Shown here piece by piece: positions 34,909-43,447 of a stretch of 64,000 bases of DNA (positions are counted from its first letter, which is position 1; every line of letters begins with the position of its first letter). The position numbers and the translations under genes were made by a program. The notes under the pieces were generated by a model that saw nothing but the letters and a program-made list of their open reading frames with translations, had not been told where the DNA came from and searched no databases. Source of the stretch: Parabacteroides johnsonii DSM 18315 (GTDB lineage: Bacteria; Bacteroidota; Bacteroidia; Bacteroidales; Tannerellaceae); assembly GCF_025151045.1 (NCBI RefSeq), contig NZ_CP102285.1, positions 124,001 to 188,000 on the forward strand, in the 5' to 3' direction.

Positions 34909-35175
34909 TTAGCCGTCCTTGCCAGAGAGATTTTCCCATGCAAAGGTACAGTACCAGTCCGGACATCAAGTACCGCTGGGCTAATCGGCTTGTGGATTGA
35001 ATGGCAACCTTCCACAAATCGTAGATTGGGGTATTCCCTTAAATCCCCTGCCGTTTACTTGACTTTCCCGTCCTTTTCCTTTGTCGAGCCTGCATGTAAA
35101 ATCAACCCCGGAAAGGAAGCTAAAATAGTTTCCAGCAAAGGGAAAAGAAAATAGTGTTCAACGAATTAAAATCAG
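34909..35175 (+). promoter_or_regulatory. Structured leader repeat, copy A
   Basis: Shares with copies B-E: ATGCAAAGgTACA (~34938), TCAAGTACCGCT (~34968), a CAAATC-GTA-GATTgG hairpin (35015-35029, one mismatch), GGTATTCC, CCGTTTACTTG, a pre-start stem GGAAGCT/AGTTTCC (35115-35133, G-T wobble) and AAAGGGAAAAGAAAA before the ATG. No open reading frame of its own. Extra divergence compared with B-D. Confidence 0.75.
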
Positions 35176-35574
35176 ATGTACAACTTAAATAATGCGGATA
35201 TGGAAAATTTAATTTCACAAATTAACAAAGAATTTTTGGTCAGTAGTGAGACAGCCCTTATGATGAAAGAATTGTATTATTACGCTCCTTGTAAATATTG
35301 GTATGACAAGCTGGATAGGTTGCGACACGATACAGAAGGGAGAAATACTCCGATGTATATGTGTGAATGCCCGACGTTGGCAGAATGTATCCAATGGATA
35401 GTACAAACCTACGAATGGACGTTTCATGCGGAATGGAACGGTAATGTCTGCGATGTAATTGTAAAAGGCAATGGTTATGTGCTATATGATTCGAAAAGTA
35501 ATGCAGACGCTTGTTGTTGTTTGGAAGAAGCATTGGAAAAAGCGGTGCAGGAAAGTATGGAGTTTCTATATTAA
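35176..35574 (+). CDS. Hypothetical accessory protein, intact copy
   Basis: 132 aa, acidic/aromatic, Cys-rich near the end (DACCCLEEALEKA). No signal peptide or known motif. Placed behind leader copy A. Its 3' part (from codon ~73) with the terminator is duplicated at 37738-37972. Function unknown. Confidence 0.6.
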   Translation: MYNLNNADMENLISQINKEFLVSSETALMMKELYYYAPCKYWYDKLDRLRHDTEGRNTPMYMCECPTLAECIQWIVQTYEWTFHAEWNGNVCDVIVKGNGYVLYDSKSNADACCCLEEALEKAVQESMEFLY

Positions 35575-35619
35575 AAAAAGTCCCCAGAGAAAGGGGACTT
35601 TTTTATGGCCTTACTAATT
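35391..35619 (+). repeat. 229-bp direct repeat, copy 1
   Basis: Starts CCAATGGATA and ends ...GGCCTTACTAATT. Nearly identical to 37738-37972 apart from a 7-bp tandem insertion and a handful of substitutions in copy 2. Contains the 3' end of the gene at 35176 and its terminator. Confidence 0.9.
35573..35606 (+). terminator. Terminator after hypothetical gene
   Basis: AAAAAAAGTCCCC / GGGGACTTTTTT, 4-nt-plus AGAGAAA loop. A second copy is at 37926-37957. Confidence 0.85.
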
Positions 35620-35652
35620 TCGCTTCATTTAATTTTAAACCGGGAATATATT

Positions 35653-36150
35653 CTACGACTGCTTTGACAATTTTTTGAATACTTCTATTACATACTCGGC
35701 AATTTCACAGTCTTGTGCTTCTGTACCACCGCCTACACCGATTGCACCGACAATCTTTCCGTCCACAAACAGCGGATAACCGCCTGCAACGAGCGTAATA
35801 CGCGAATCATTCGTCTGAATACTCATCAACGGAGCGCCTTCGGCAGCTGCGGCAGCCACATCTTTCGTCTTGCATTGCGTTACAGCCGCCGTATATGCTT
35901 TGCCCGGTACGAGTGTGATACTCAATACCAGTGCATCGCCATAACGACGATATACGCGCGGCAGGCCGTGGCGATCGGCGATGGCAAAACTGATGTCGAT
36001 ACCCAATTCTTTGCTCTTTTCTCGTGCTGCGGCGCACAGTCTGTCGCACAATTTGTCCGACAAGATTTCATTTATATTTTTTGCCTCTTGTGCCGCGGTG
36101 ATTTGCACAAAAGAGAGTAGAATAAATCCTACTAACAATAATCGTTTCAT
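35653..36150 (-). CDS. GlcG/HbpS-family exported protein
   Basis: 165 aa. Signal peptide (LLLVGFILLSFVQITAAQ). The mature part has the GlcG/HbpS (haem-degrading-like) fold pattern: ISFAIADRHGLPRVYRRYGDALVLS, PGKAYTAAVT, LVAGGYPLFVDGKIVGAIGVGGGT (in parts). Members bind haem or small ligands, or act as accessory proteins for glycolate-type oxidoreductases. 11 bp after the alcohol dehydrogenase gene, so co-transcribed. Confidence 0.8.
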   Translation of the reverse strand: MKRLLLVGFILLSFVQITAAQEAKNINEILSDKLCDRLCAAAREKSKELGIDISFAIADRHGLPRVYRRYGDALVLSITLVPGKAYTAAVTQCKTKDVAAAAAEGAPLMSIQTNDSRITLVAGGYPLFVDGKIVGAIGVGGGTEAQDCEIAEYVIEVFKKLSKQS

Positions 36151-36161
36151 GGATTTTGATT

Positions 36162-37124
36162 TTAAGCATTAATTTTAAGGACTGCGCGGAAATGCGTTTT
36201 AGCAGCCATCATTTTCTCATAGGCCTCCTTTGCCCGTTCCAGCGGAAATATTTCAATTATCGGACGTACATCCGTCAGCATACTGAAACGAACAGCGGCT
36301 TCCATTTCGTTAATATCCGTAAACGTACCCTTAACAGCGTTCGGTCCTTTCAGAAAATCCATTGCCGACCAACCGAGCGGTTCGTCAGACACGGCCGCGA
36401 CAATGAGTTCTCCGTCACGGTCAAGTCCTCCAATGAGCGGTGAAATAGCTTTTGCTGATGGTGCGGTAGCAAGGATAACCTTTGCACCTCCTTGTGCCTG
36501 CAATGCCTGCACTATATCCTCGTTGTCCGAATTGATATAGAGGTGTGCCCCTAACCTCATAACCAGTTCTTTCTTTTCTTCTCCACGTGAAATGGCTGCT
36601 ACTCGAAAGCCTGCTTTTCGTGCATATTGAACAGCCAAGTGTCCCAAGCCTCCGACACCAGAAACCGCGATAAGATCCCCCATGCGTGCCCGGCTGTTGT
36701 GCAGGGCACTGAACACGGTTTCTCCGGCGCAGAGTAACGGAGCGGCTTCCTCCGAGGTGATTCCTTCGGGTATCAGAATCAACCCATCTTCGTAGGCCAC
36801 CATATATTCTGCGTAACCGCCGTCAATAGAGAGAGCCGTTGTGTGTCCGTGCCCTCCATGCCAGCCGATTCCGACACGTTGTCCCACTTCCCATTTGGAG
36901 ATGTTTTTACCTAATTTTTCTATTGTTCCAACGACTTCATGTCCCGGAATACGTGGGTATTCCGATGCCCAACCTTCTATTACTTTGGAATCTCCGTGAC
37001 AAATGCCGCAAGCCTCTACACGGATCAACACTTGTCCTTCTTCGGGTTGGGGAATGGGAACTTCCACTAATCTCATCGGCTCTCCTTTTGCAAGGACTTG
37101 AACCGCTTTCATTGTTGTTTTCAT
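36162..37124 (-). CDS. Zinc-dependent alcohol dehydrogenase
   Basis: 320 aa MDR family. Catalytic zinc ligands: CGICHGDSKV (Cys ~37), PGHEVVG (His ~60), LLCAGETVF (Cys ~131). NAD(P) loop GVGGLGHLAVQYARKAG (~157-173). The structural-zinc lobe that normally holds four Cys is replaced by GIGWHGGHGHTTALS, so only one zinc is expected. Probably oxidises alcohols or reduces aldehydes. Divergent from the HxlR gene at 37281, co-directional with the GlcG-like gene. Confidence 0.88.
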   Translation of the reverse strand: MKTTMKAVQVLAKGEPMRLVEVPIPQPEEGQVLIRVEACGICHGDSKVIEGWASEYPRIPGHEVVGTIEKLGKNISKWEVGQRVGIGWHGGHGHTTALSIDGGYAEYMVAYEDGLILIPEGITSEEAAPLLCAGETVFSALHNSRARMGDLIAVSGVGGLGHLAVQYARKAGFRVAAISRGEEKKELVMRLGAHLYINSDNEDIVQALQAQGGAKVILATAPSAKAISPLIGGLDRDGELIVAAVSDEPLGWSAMDFLKGPNAVKGTFTDINEMEAAVRFSMLTDVRPIIEIFPLERAKEAYEKMMAAKTHFRAVLKINA

Positions 37125-37194
37125 ATTTATCCTCCTATTTTAGATTTTCAATTTGTTTGCAAAACTGCATAAAATGTTGTTAGACTGCAATATG

Positions 37195-37251
37195 TGATAA
37201 ATTTGTCATAGTATGATTCTTTTCTCACACTGCATTTTTTTCATACCTTTG
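37195..37251 (+). promoter_or_regulatory. HxlR operator candidate and -7 box
   Basis: TGATAAATTTGTCA (37195-37208) resembles the tandem sites at 13289-13326. TACCTTTG (37244-37251) is the -7 box for the HxlR gene, 29 bp before ATG 37281. The site lies in the divergent space between the HxlR and dehydrogenase genes. Confidence 0.55.
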
Positions 37252-37280
37252 CTGCGTATAAAAGAAATTATGGATAATGT

Positions 37281-37661
37281 ATGTATGAATATAAGATACC
37301 TCCGATAGATTTGGATTGTGGTGTGACTATTACACAATATGTTATGGGAGCGAAGTGGAAACCTTATCTCATCAACTGCATGACAAAAGGCATTCACCGC
37401 CCCGTAGAGTTTCAGAATACAATTAAGGGAGCAACAAGACGTGTGCTGGTACAGCAACTCGGCGAACTTGAATCGGTCGGTATCGTGCGCCGTGTAGTAT
37501 ATGACACCGTTCCGATGAGAACAGAATACTTCCTGACAGAACTTGGCGAATCACTTGTGCCGATTATCCGCATGATGGACGCATGGGGCAACGAACATCG
37601 GAATATGTTCGATGAGATGGGTAATATAACAACGAAAGAATCTTGTAAATCCATTGAGTAA
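37281..37661 (+). CDS. HxlR-family regulator (2)
   Basis: 126 aa winged helix: LDCGVTITQYVMGAKWKPYLI (conserved Cys ~12), HRPVEFQNTIKGATRRVLVQQL, wing RRVVYDTVPMRTEYFLTELG, then RMMDAWGNEH. The single Cys before the recognition domain is the usual thiol sensor. Divergent from the dehydrogenase-GlcG pair, which it likely represses. Confidence 0.88.
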   Translation: MYEYKIPPIDLDCGVTITQYVMGAKWKPYLINCMTKGIHRPVEFQNTIKGATRRVLVQQLGELESVGIVRRVVYDTVPMRTEYFLTELGESLVPIIRMMDAWGNEHRNMFDEMGNITTKESCKSIE

Positions 37662-37737
37662 AAACTAACTATTCACTTTACCCTTTAACCTGTTGGCGGA
37701 ATTAAATTAGCGCATATTTAACTCTGCCAACGAGTTA

Positions 37738-37928
37738 CCAATGGATAGTAGATAGTACAAACCTACGAATGGACGTTTCATGCGGAATGGAACGGTAATG
37801 TCTGCGATGTAATTGTAAAAGGCAATGGTTATGTGCTATATGATTCGAAAAATAATACAGACGCTTGTTGTTGTTTGGAAGAAGTATTGGAAAAAGCGGC
37901 GCAGGAAAGTATGGAGTTTCTATATTAA
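37738..37928 (+). pseudogene. Truncated copy of the 35176 gene
   Basis: Encodes the last ~57 codons (QTYEWTFHAEWNGNV ... to FLY and TAA at 37926) with a few substitutions, but has no start and a 7-bp duplication (GATAGTAGATAG) at its left edge that breaks the frame. It is the gene portion of direct-repeat copy 2. Confidence 0.85.
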
Positions 37929-37972
37929 AAAAAGTCCCCAGAGAAAGGGGACTTTTTATGGCCTTACTAATT
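37738..37972 (+). repeat. Direct repeat, copy 2
   Basis: 235-bp partner of 35391-35619, including the GTCCCC-GGGGAC terminator (37926-37957). The 2.1 kb between the copies holds exactly the GlcG, dehydrogenase and HxlR genes. Confidence 0.9.
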
Positions 37973-38204
37973 GATAGTGCCGCTGATTGTCTTGCGGCAA
38001 TGACGCGCCATAAAGCTATAAAACCTTTATAGCCCAATATCTATCTCTTCTTTTATATTTTTCTCAAAAATCAAAATAACTGTTCGGCATTGACGAGAAT
38101 GAGATGGAAACGGACAGCGACAAGCCAATCCGATTTCCTAAATGAATTTTTATCGATCGGCTTAATGATTATATCGAGGGAGTTAGACGTAAGTTGCCAC
38201 TTAC
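37973..38204. other. No gene recognised; possible remnant sequence
   Basis: 232 bp between the duplicated segment and the SIMPL gene. Contains GCCGC-TGATTGTCTT-GCGGC-type inverted words and interrupted frames only. Confidence 0.35.
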
Positions 38205-38906
38205 TTAATCTGTAATCTCAAAACGAACCATCACGGAATAATTCTTCTTTATCGTGCGGAAACTGTCGAATGAAGCAGCATTGGAGGACATGACATTACT
38301 GACATTGCTCTGCGCAAATGGAAGACCACTTGTATTATCTCCCTCCACGATACGAAGCACATCACCCAACTTTTTGCCTAATGCTTCGACCAAATAAGCG
38401 GCTTTACGCTGTGCTGCTTTTAGTGCTTCTATTTTCCCTTTTTGATGATATGCCAATATATCTTTGTTTTCTAACTCTCCGATACGCATCGTATTGATAC
38501 CTTTCGTGTTTATACGTTTGATTATTTCATCTATCTGTTTGAAATCGGTCAGTGTGATGTCGAATTGCTTGGAAACTAAGAAGTCTTGTCCCTGCTTTCG
38601 CCAATAATCGCCAATCTCTTGTGTACGGATTGCATCCTGCGTAATGCCTGCTTCAGCAAGGTTCTTCCGCAATCCTTGTTCTATCTGTGACAATGGTACT
38701 TTGGTGTGATATTCTTCGGGTTTGGACTTTCCGTCGAATTCCTCCTCGAAGTATTCACGGATTTCTATGATGTAATGAATTTTGTCAGGCACGATTTCTA
38801 TTTCCGATGTACCAATCACTTCAATATAATGGTCGGTTGTTTCTTGGGCATACAATGGGTATATTGTTAATGCCAGTATTACTAATAATAATGTTTTTAT
38901 TCTCAT
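38205..38906 (-). CDS. SIMPL (DUF541)-domain periplasmic protein
   Basis: 233 aa. Signal peptide (TLLLVILALTIYPLYAQ), then IEVIGTSEIEIVPDKIHYIIEIREY, the SIMPL/DUF541 start, and the typical helix LKAAQRKAAYLVEALGKKLGDVLRI in parts. Periplasmic; the family is widespread, role loosely tied to envelope or oxidative stress. Last of three leftward envelope genes. Confidence 0.85.
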   Translation of the reverse strand: MRIKTLLLVILALTIYPLYAQETTDHYIEVIGTSEIEIVPDKIHYIIEIREYFEEEFDGKSKPEEYHTKVPLSQIEQGLRKNLAEAGITQDAIRTQEIGDYWRKQGQDFLVSKQFDITLTDFKQIDEIIKRINTKGINTMRIGELENKDILAYHQKGKIEALKAAQRKAAYLVEALGKKLGDVLRIVEGDNTSGLPFAQSNVSNVMSSNAASFDSFRTIKKNYSVMVRFEITD

Positions 38907-39025
38907 AATATTACAAATTAAAAATTACTTATATAAAACTCGGCTACGAAGTCAGTATAACAGTCTTTCCCTTTATTCATCGAAAAACCTTTCTTTATGC
39001 GATATTTTCCTTTTCATCATACAAT

Positions 39026-39895
39026 TTATTTTACTTCAAACTCCGTATTCATATATATTTTCAATTGCAATCCTATCTTGTATTTGCCGGGAGATAATTT
39101 CCCTGCACTGAATTGCTTTTTATAATTAGGGTCGGTAATGCGGTTTACATTCCATGATGTAGGGATAGAAAACAGTACAGCTTCTCCGGCTTCCAAACGT
39201 ACATGCCTTCTCATGTAATCCGCTTCACCACTCCACCCGGAACGGGCAAACGGATGTGCCATGTACTGTTTGTCAGTATCTACACTGGGGAAAAATACGG
39301 GTTGTACAGATAGGTTTGTATGATTCTCGAATAAAATACGGATAGAGTCATTGACCGATTCCAATACACGGAAGCTAAAAGCCCCTTGCATTTCCGTCTC
39401 TTGTACTGGTTGAATGCCTGTATCTGTCAGGTTACAATATGTGTAGATATTAGAGAACACGTAAAAGTGAACTTGATATTTGTTCGGTTTCAGCGGATAT
39501 TTGAACTCGGACATTGATATATGTTCGGGTAATGTATCGCCTTTGGACAAATCCCTGCCTACACCAGCAAAGGCAAGATTGTCGATAAAAGGAAATTCTT
39601 CCCATTTTCCGTCTTTCCAATGTTTCATCCGGTGATATTCCGGCTCGGCAGTGGGAGCATCGACATTGATTACGTCCAGCGTAATTCGTTTGGTTGAAGG
39701 TGAGTAAACGGGCTGTTGGGTACGAATCTTGTAAGCGTCCGGATGCGTAACGGCAACATTGGGAAGCCGTTGGATACGCACACGGCTTTCGTACTTCTCT
39801 ATTTCCGACTGTGAGAGAGGGAAATCAATGTCCTGCGCTTTCAAATTCAGCGTCCAAACGGACAAAAGGACGAATAAATAAATCAGCTTTTTCAT
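39026..39895 (-). CDS. Exported Ig-like-domain protein
   Basis: 289 aa. Signal peptide (YLFVLLSVWTLNLKAQ). The centre and C-terminus are beta-rich with an Ig-like pattern (RITLDVINVDAPTAEPEYHRM; FSFRVLESVNDSIRILFENHT; KIGLQLKIYMNTEFEVK). Looks like a bacterial Ig-like family common in Bacteroidales. Start overlaps the stop of the TonB-C/WG gene (ATGA). Function unknown. Confidence 0.7.
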   Translation of the reverse strand: MKKLIYLFVLLSVWTLNLKAQDIDFPLSQSEIEKYESRVRIQRLPNVAVTHPDAYKIRTQQPVYSPSTKRITLDVINVDAPTAEPEYHRMKHWKDGKWEEFPFIDNLAFAGVGRDLSKGDTLPEHISMSEFKYPLKPNKYQVHFYVFSNIYTYCNLTDTGIQPVQETEMQGAFSFRVLESVNDSIRILFENHTNLSVQPVFFPSVDTDKQYMAHPFARSGWSGEADYMRRHVRLEAGEAVLFSIPTSWNVNRITDPNYKKQFSAGKLSPGKYKIGLQLKIYMNTEFEVK

Positions 39896-41916
39896 ACACG
39901 TCTATTATTGATTATTTTACCGTTCTTATTTATATAGAACCATTGGGAGCTATCCCAATAGTGTTTTTCTCCATTGGAATCGGGAACTTCCTTACTTTCG
40001 CCGGAAAAGGTAACTTTCGCTTTGCCATTCTCGAATGGAAAAGCAAATTTGAATTGAGGTTTGATGATTATATTGCCCAATGTATCCGCAAATCCTATCA
40101 GCCCTTTGTCATCTGTTATACGAAAAAGCCCCTCTCTGACATAATCCGCTCCGTTATCATATTTGAATACATTGAACAACTTACGTCCTTTCACGTTTAT
40201 ACAAACGATTTTTGCATTAGATTCGTTTTCATATACAAAGCCTATGTTTCGTATCGTGTCCGTTTGACAGAACCTATATTTGCCATACGGGATAATGGTA
40301 TCTCCACGTTCGTTCAAGTAACATACGGGAACACCGACTTCCAACCGTTTTTCGTTGGTATGTGCTATTAGTAAATTTTCATATCGCATCAAAACAGGAA
40401 CATCGCAAGTTGAATAACCGAATATTAAAACATCTGCACGAGGATGCATAGGAGTTGTCGGAGTATCCAATTTGAACTGGAAAAGAAGCGTATCCCTTCT
40501 TGCCTGTAATACGGTAGGGAGATTAATAACAGCTTTGAAAGCATCCAATGTAGCCTTCTTTAACTTCCGATTATCGCAATAAATTATTGTAGGATTGATA
40601 ATATATCCGTTAATGTCTATCTCGTATGCAACACGAAGTATTCCCTCTTGATTCTTTTTCTGTAATCTTACTGGGTATTTACATGATTTGCTTAAAGTTT
40701 TTATAAGCCAATTATAATCATGAACTTCATTGAAAGACTTATGTTGAGTTATCAAACTATCCTTTTTAAATACAACAGAAACAGTCCAAACCGAGCTTCG
40801 GTATTCTCCCTTCCCATGATAATTGACTTCCGGAGTCCATCGTGGCATAGTTTTGATGATGTCTGTCACCTGATCGTCCCATGCAGGAATGCCGCAACTC
40901 CGCATGGCATTGACTTCCGTCACTTCTCCATACGAATCAATACTTATCGTATATATTCCTCTGGCTTGCTTTTGATTGCCCAACAGCTGCGGGTTATATG
41001 TAAGCCGTTCGTTGATATAATCGGTTACGGCAGACGGATTGCCCTCTTGGAAACGTGATGGAGATTCCCATGTCACAAACATTTGTTTTAACTCTTCTTC
41101 CTGAATGCTGTCCGCTTTTACTCTATCTCTGTAATGTTGCGGCAAAAAGGGTACATATACCGTGTATAAACATTCCATCCGTTTACCTTCCTTGTCCCGA
41201 CACGGCAAACAATGGGGAAGTTCTTCTGTCAATCTGATTACTTCTGCATCGAACTCTTTCTGAACGGTTGTCAAAATAGTATTCCAACGAGGTAGTCCTA
41301 ATGTGTCAAGAGCAAACATTACTACGGAATATCCGGCTACATTCTTTTTCAGCAACTCTTCAGGGTATTTCATTTGGGAAACATAGTATTTCGTCAAATC
41401 GTAATCCCATATTGCCCATCGGGGAGATTCTATTGATGATAAGTCTTTGATAGGTTCTCCGGTTATTTTTGCAACACCTTTATTCCATATATCTTTTTTG
41501 CGCCAAATGCTGTCCAAACGGTTTTCATTTTCACGCATTTTTGCTGGTGAATTGATGGTATTGATGTACTTTACCGCTCCAACACCTATCGTCAGTCTTT
41601 CTGGCAAATATTGAATAACCAGTGTACTGTCGGAAAGTTCGAGAATTTTATATCGCTTGAAGTCATACGTTTTGATTGTATCACCACATATCTTGTAAGA
41701 GGTTTCAATTGTCTTTGCTTGCCCGTTGTATAGGAATGTGTGTGTCCAAATAGCGTCACGAAATTCCATTTCCGAAGAGTACTGTTTTCCTTCGGGCAAC
41801 TGTGCTCGCCAAATTTTGTTTTCCAACAAAACTAATGTATCTTTTATGCATTGTTCTTGTGCTGAAAGAATACCAAATTTTAGGAGTAAACCTATGAGAA
41901 CAAACATTTTTTTCAT
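39892..41916 (-). CDS. Exported protein with TonB C-terminal-like repeats and WG repeats
   Basis: 674 aa. Signal peptide (FVLIGLLLKFGILSAQ). Three segments resemble the TonB C-terminal domain: KYPEELLKKNVAGYSVVMFALDTLGLPRWN, NQKQARGIYTISIDSYGEVTEVNAMRSCG and YPVRLQKKNQEGILRVAYEIDINGYI (each in parts). The last ~130 residues contain WG-like repeats (VCYLNERGDTIIPYGKYRF; GLIGFADTLGNIIIKPQFKFAFPFENGKAKV in parts). No transmembrane anchor after cleavage, so not a normal TonB. Possibly binds envelope proteins or ligands. Confidence 0.7.
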   Translation of the reverse strand: MKKMFVLIGLLLKFGILSAQEQCIKDTLVLLENKIWRAQLPEGKQYSSEMEFRDAIWTHTFLYNGQAKTIETSYKICGDTIKTYDFKRYKILELSDSTLVIQYLPERLTIGVGAVKYINTINSPAKMRENENRLDSIWRKKDIWNKGVAKITGEPIKDLSSIESPRWAIWDYDLTKYYVSQMKYPEELLKKNVAGYSVVMFALDTLGLPRWNTILTTVQKEFDAEVIRLTEELPHCLPCRDKEGKRMECLYTVYVPFLPQHYRDRVKADSIQEEELKQMFVTWESPSRFQEGNPSAVTDYINERLTYNPQLLGNQKQARGIYTISIDSYGEVTEVNAMRSCGIPAWDDQVTDIIKTMPRWTPEVNYHGKGEYRSSVWTVSVVFKKDSLITQHKSFNEVHDYNWLIKTLSKSCKYPVRLQKKNQEGILRVAYEIDINGYIINPTIIYCDNRKLKKATLDAFKAVINLPTVLQARRDTLLFQFKLDTPTTPMHPRADVLIFGYSTCDVPVLMRYENLLIAHTNEKRLEVGVPVCYLNERGDTIIPYGKYRFCQTDTIRNIGFVYENESNAKIVCINVKGRKLFNVFKYDNGADYVREGLFRITDDKGLIGFADTLGNIIIKPQFKFAFPFENGKAKVTFSGESKEVPDSNGEKHYWDSSQWFYINKNGKIINNRRV

Positions 41917-42008
41917 GCCACATTACGCTTAGTCCATAACAAAGATAGAAAAAGGGAACTAAAAGAACGAATATTTTCTAATATTTGCCATAATTTAAAA
42001 CTCTTATT

Positions 42009-42299
42009 ATGGGCACTTTAGGCTGTATCAATGATATGTTGCAACGGGATAAAGAAAACCGAGAACTCCGTAAATTAGGCAGGGAGAGATTGAAAGAAAC
42101 CTGCAATAGACTTATGGAAATCGGGAATGGTACGAAATTGCCCGATATATCTGTGAAAGAAATGGAGGAAATTCGAAGAAAGACATTGGAAAAAGAAGAT
42201 GCGGATAATAAATATGTATTCAAGGCAAAATTGCTCATCGCCGTATGTACCTTATTTATCTTTTTCTTGGCTTGGTTGTTATATTCCATATTTAAATAG
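42009..42299 (+). CDS. Small coiled-coil protein with C-terminal TM helix
   Basis: 96 aa. A highly charged helical N-terminal two-thirds (RDKENRELRKLGRERLKE) is followed by one hydrophobic segment (LLIAVCTLFIFFLAWLLYSIF) and a Lys end: a tail-anchored topology. Family unknown. Divergent from the TonB-C/WG gene. Confidence 0.6.
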   Translation: MGTLGCINDMLQRDKENRELRKLGRERLKETCNRLMEIGNGTKLPDISVKEMEEIRRKTLEKEDADNKYVFKAKLLIAVCTLFIFFLAWLLYSIFK

Positions 42300-42366
42300 G
42301 AAAGGAATAGACTTCTATAAGTTAGACTATTCCTTTCTTGTTTGGTTTAAGCAAATTTTCTATGCA

Positions 42367-42650
42367 CTCTTGCCGGCAATCCTTGTCGGTCGAATTTTTC
42401 CATGCAAAGATACAACGTTCGGCCGATAGCCAAGTACCGCTTGCACTAACGGTTTCCAGATTTTAGTGGCAACCTTCCGCAAATCGAAGATTTGGGTATT
42501 CCATAAAATCCGTCGGCCGTTCACTTGTCTTATTCGTCCTCTCCCGCTGTCAATCCCGGCATGAAAAATTAAATCCCGACAAGGAAGCCGAAAGGCTTCG
42601 AAATGGAGGGAAAAGAAAAAACAATGTTCGACAAATTAAAACTTAGGATT
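42367..42650 (+). promoter_or_regulatory. Structured leader repeat, copy B
   Basis: Contains CCGGCAATCCTTGTCGG, ATGCAAAGATACA, CAAGTACCGCTTGC, the CAAATC-GAA-GATTTG hairpin (42480-42494), GGTATTCC, and the GAAGCC-GAAA-GGCTTC hairpin (42584-42599) followed by GGAGGGAAAAGAAAA. Leads to ATG 42651. Confidence 0.8.
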
Positions 42651-43235
42651 ATGAGAAATTGGTGTAAAAGCATGTATGTCATAGATGGCGACGCAAAGGA
42701 AGTGAGAGAACTCTACGAACTGATGAAAGGATTGCAGAGAAGGAAAGAACCCTTTGTGAGAAACGGATTCGGGACAACATGGCTGGGGTGTCTTTTGAAC
42801 GCTCTGGGGTACGAGTGCTATTACATGGCGAATTGTCAGGGAGCTTGGTTCCACCTCGAAATGGTTGGCGATACCTTACGGTTCACGACAGAAACAATAT
42901 CGTCACCCCGACCTTTGGCATTTGACTTCGTGTGCAAAAAATACCCATCTCTTGCCTGCTATTATCGAGCCGAAGAACCAGTCACAATCTTGTTCGAAAC
43001 CAACGACAGAGAAGGTAAATATTTCCCGGAGAAGTATCGGGTCGAAGTCTTCACGCCGGAATGCGAGTTTTTGCTTCGGTATTTCATCGAACTCCCGGAA
43101 GTGTTCGAATGGCTCGGAAAAATATTCGGGCAACCAGTTAGTTCCGAAGAGCAGGTGAATGGACTCGTGGCGCAGTGGGTGAAAACAAGTGAGTACGCCT
43201 ATTGTTACATCGACAGGTTCAAAGTCATAAATTAA
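42651..43235 (+). CDS. YubB/DUF1281-type ferredoxin-fold protein (1)
   Basis: 194 aa. MRNWCKSMYVIDGDAKEVRELYELM is the DUF1281/YubB ferredoxin-like start (xNWCxxxxxIxG), with GFGTTWLGCLLNALGYE following. I place the start at 42651 by comparison with the paralogue at 43715 and the leader layout; upstream ATGs at 42603 and 42624 lie in the leader. Common on conjugative elements with anti-restriction and single-strand DNA functions nearby; its own role is unknown. Confidence 0.75.
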   Translation: MRNWCKSMYVIDGDAKEVRELYELMKGLQRRKEPFVRNGFGTTWLGCLLNALGYECYYMANCQGAWFHLEMVGDTLRFTTETISSPRPLAFDFVCKKYPSLACYYRAEEPVTILFETNDREGKYFPEKYRVEVFTPECEFLLRYFIELPEVFEWLGKIFGQPVSSEEQVNGLVAQWVKTSEYAYCYIDRFKVIN

Positions 43236-43287
43236 GCCGAGAAGCCGATTCTTGCTTTTATGTTGAGTATTGATAACGCAATTATCA

Positions 43288-43318
43288 AACCCCTCAATCT
43301 ACGGGTTGCAGGGGTCTT
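43288..43318 (+). terminator. Terminator after first YubB-like gene
   Basis: ACCCCT / AGGGGT outer stem with inner CAATC/GGTTG, followed by CTTCC. A related hairpin follows the paralogue at 44328. Confidence 0.55.
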
Positions 43319-43447
43319 CCTATGCTGTCCGCTGCCATACCTTTTTAACAACAGGTGTTTGCTCCCCTTTTTATGGTCGGTAACAACCGTTGGAGACCAT
43401 TTTAAGCATCTTCCAGATCCGGATATTCTCTAATCGCATCATCGGCA

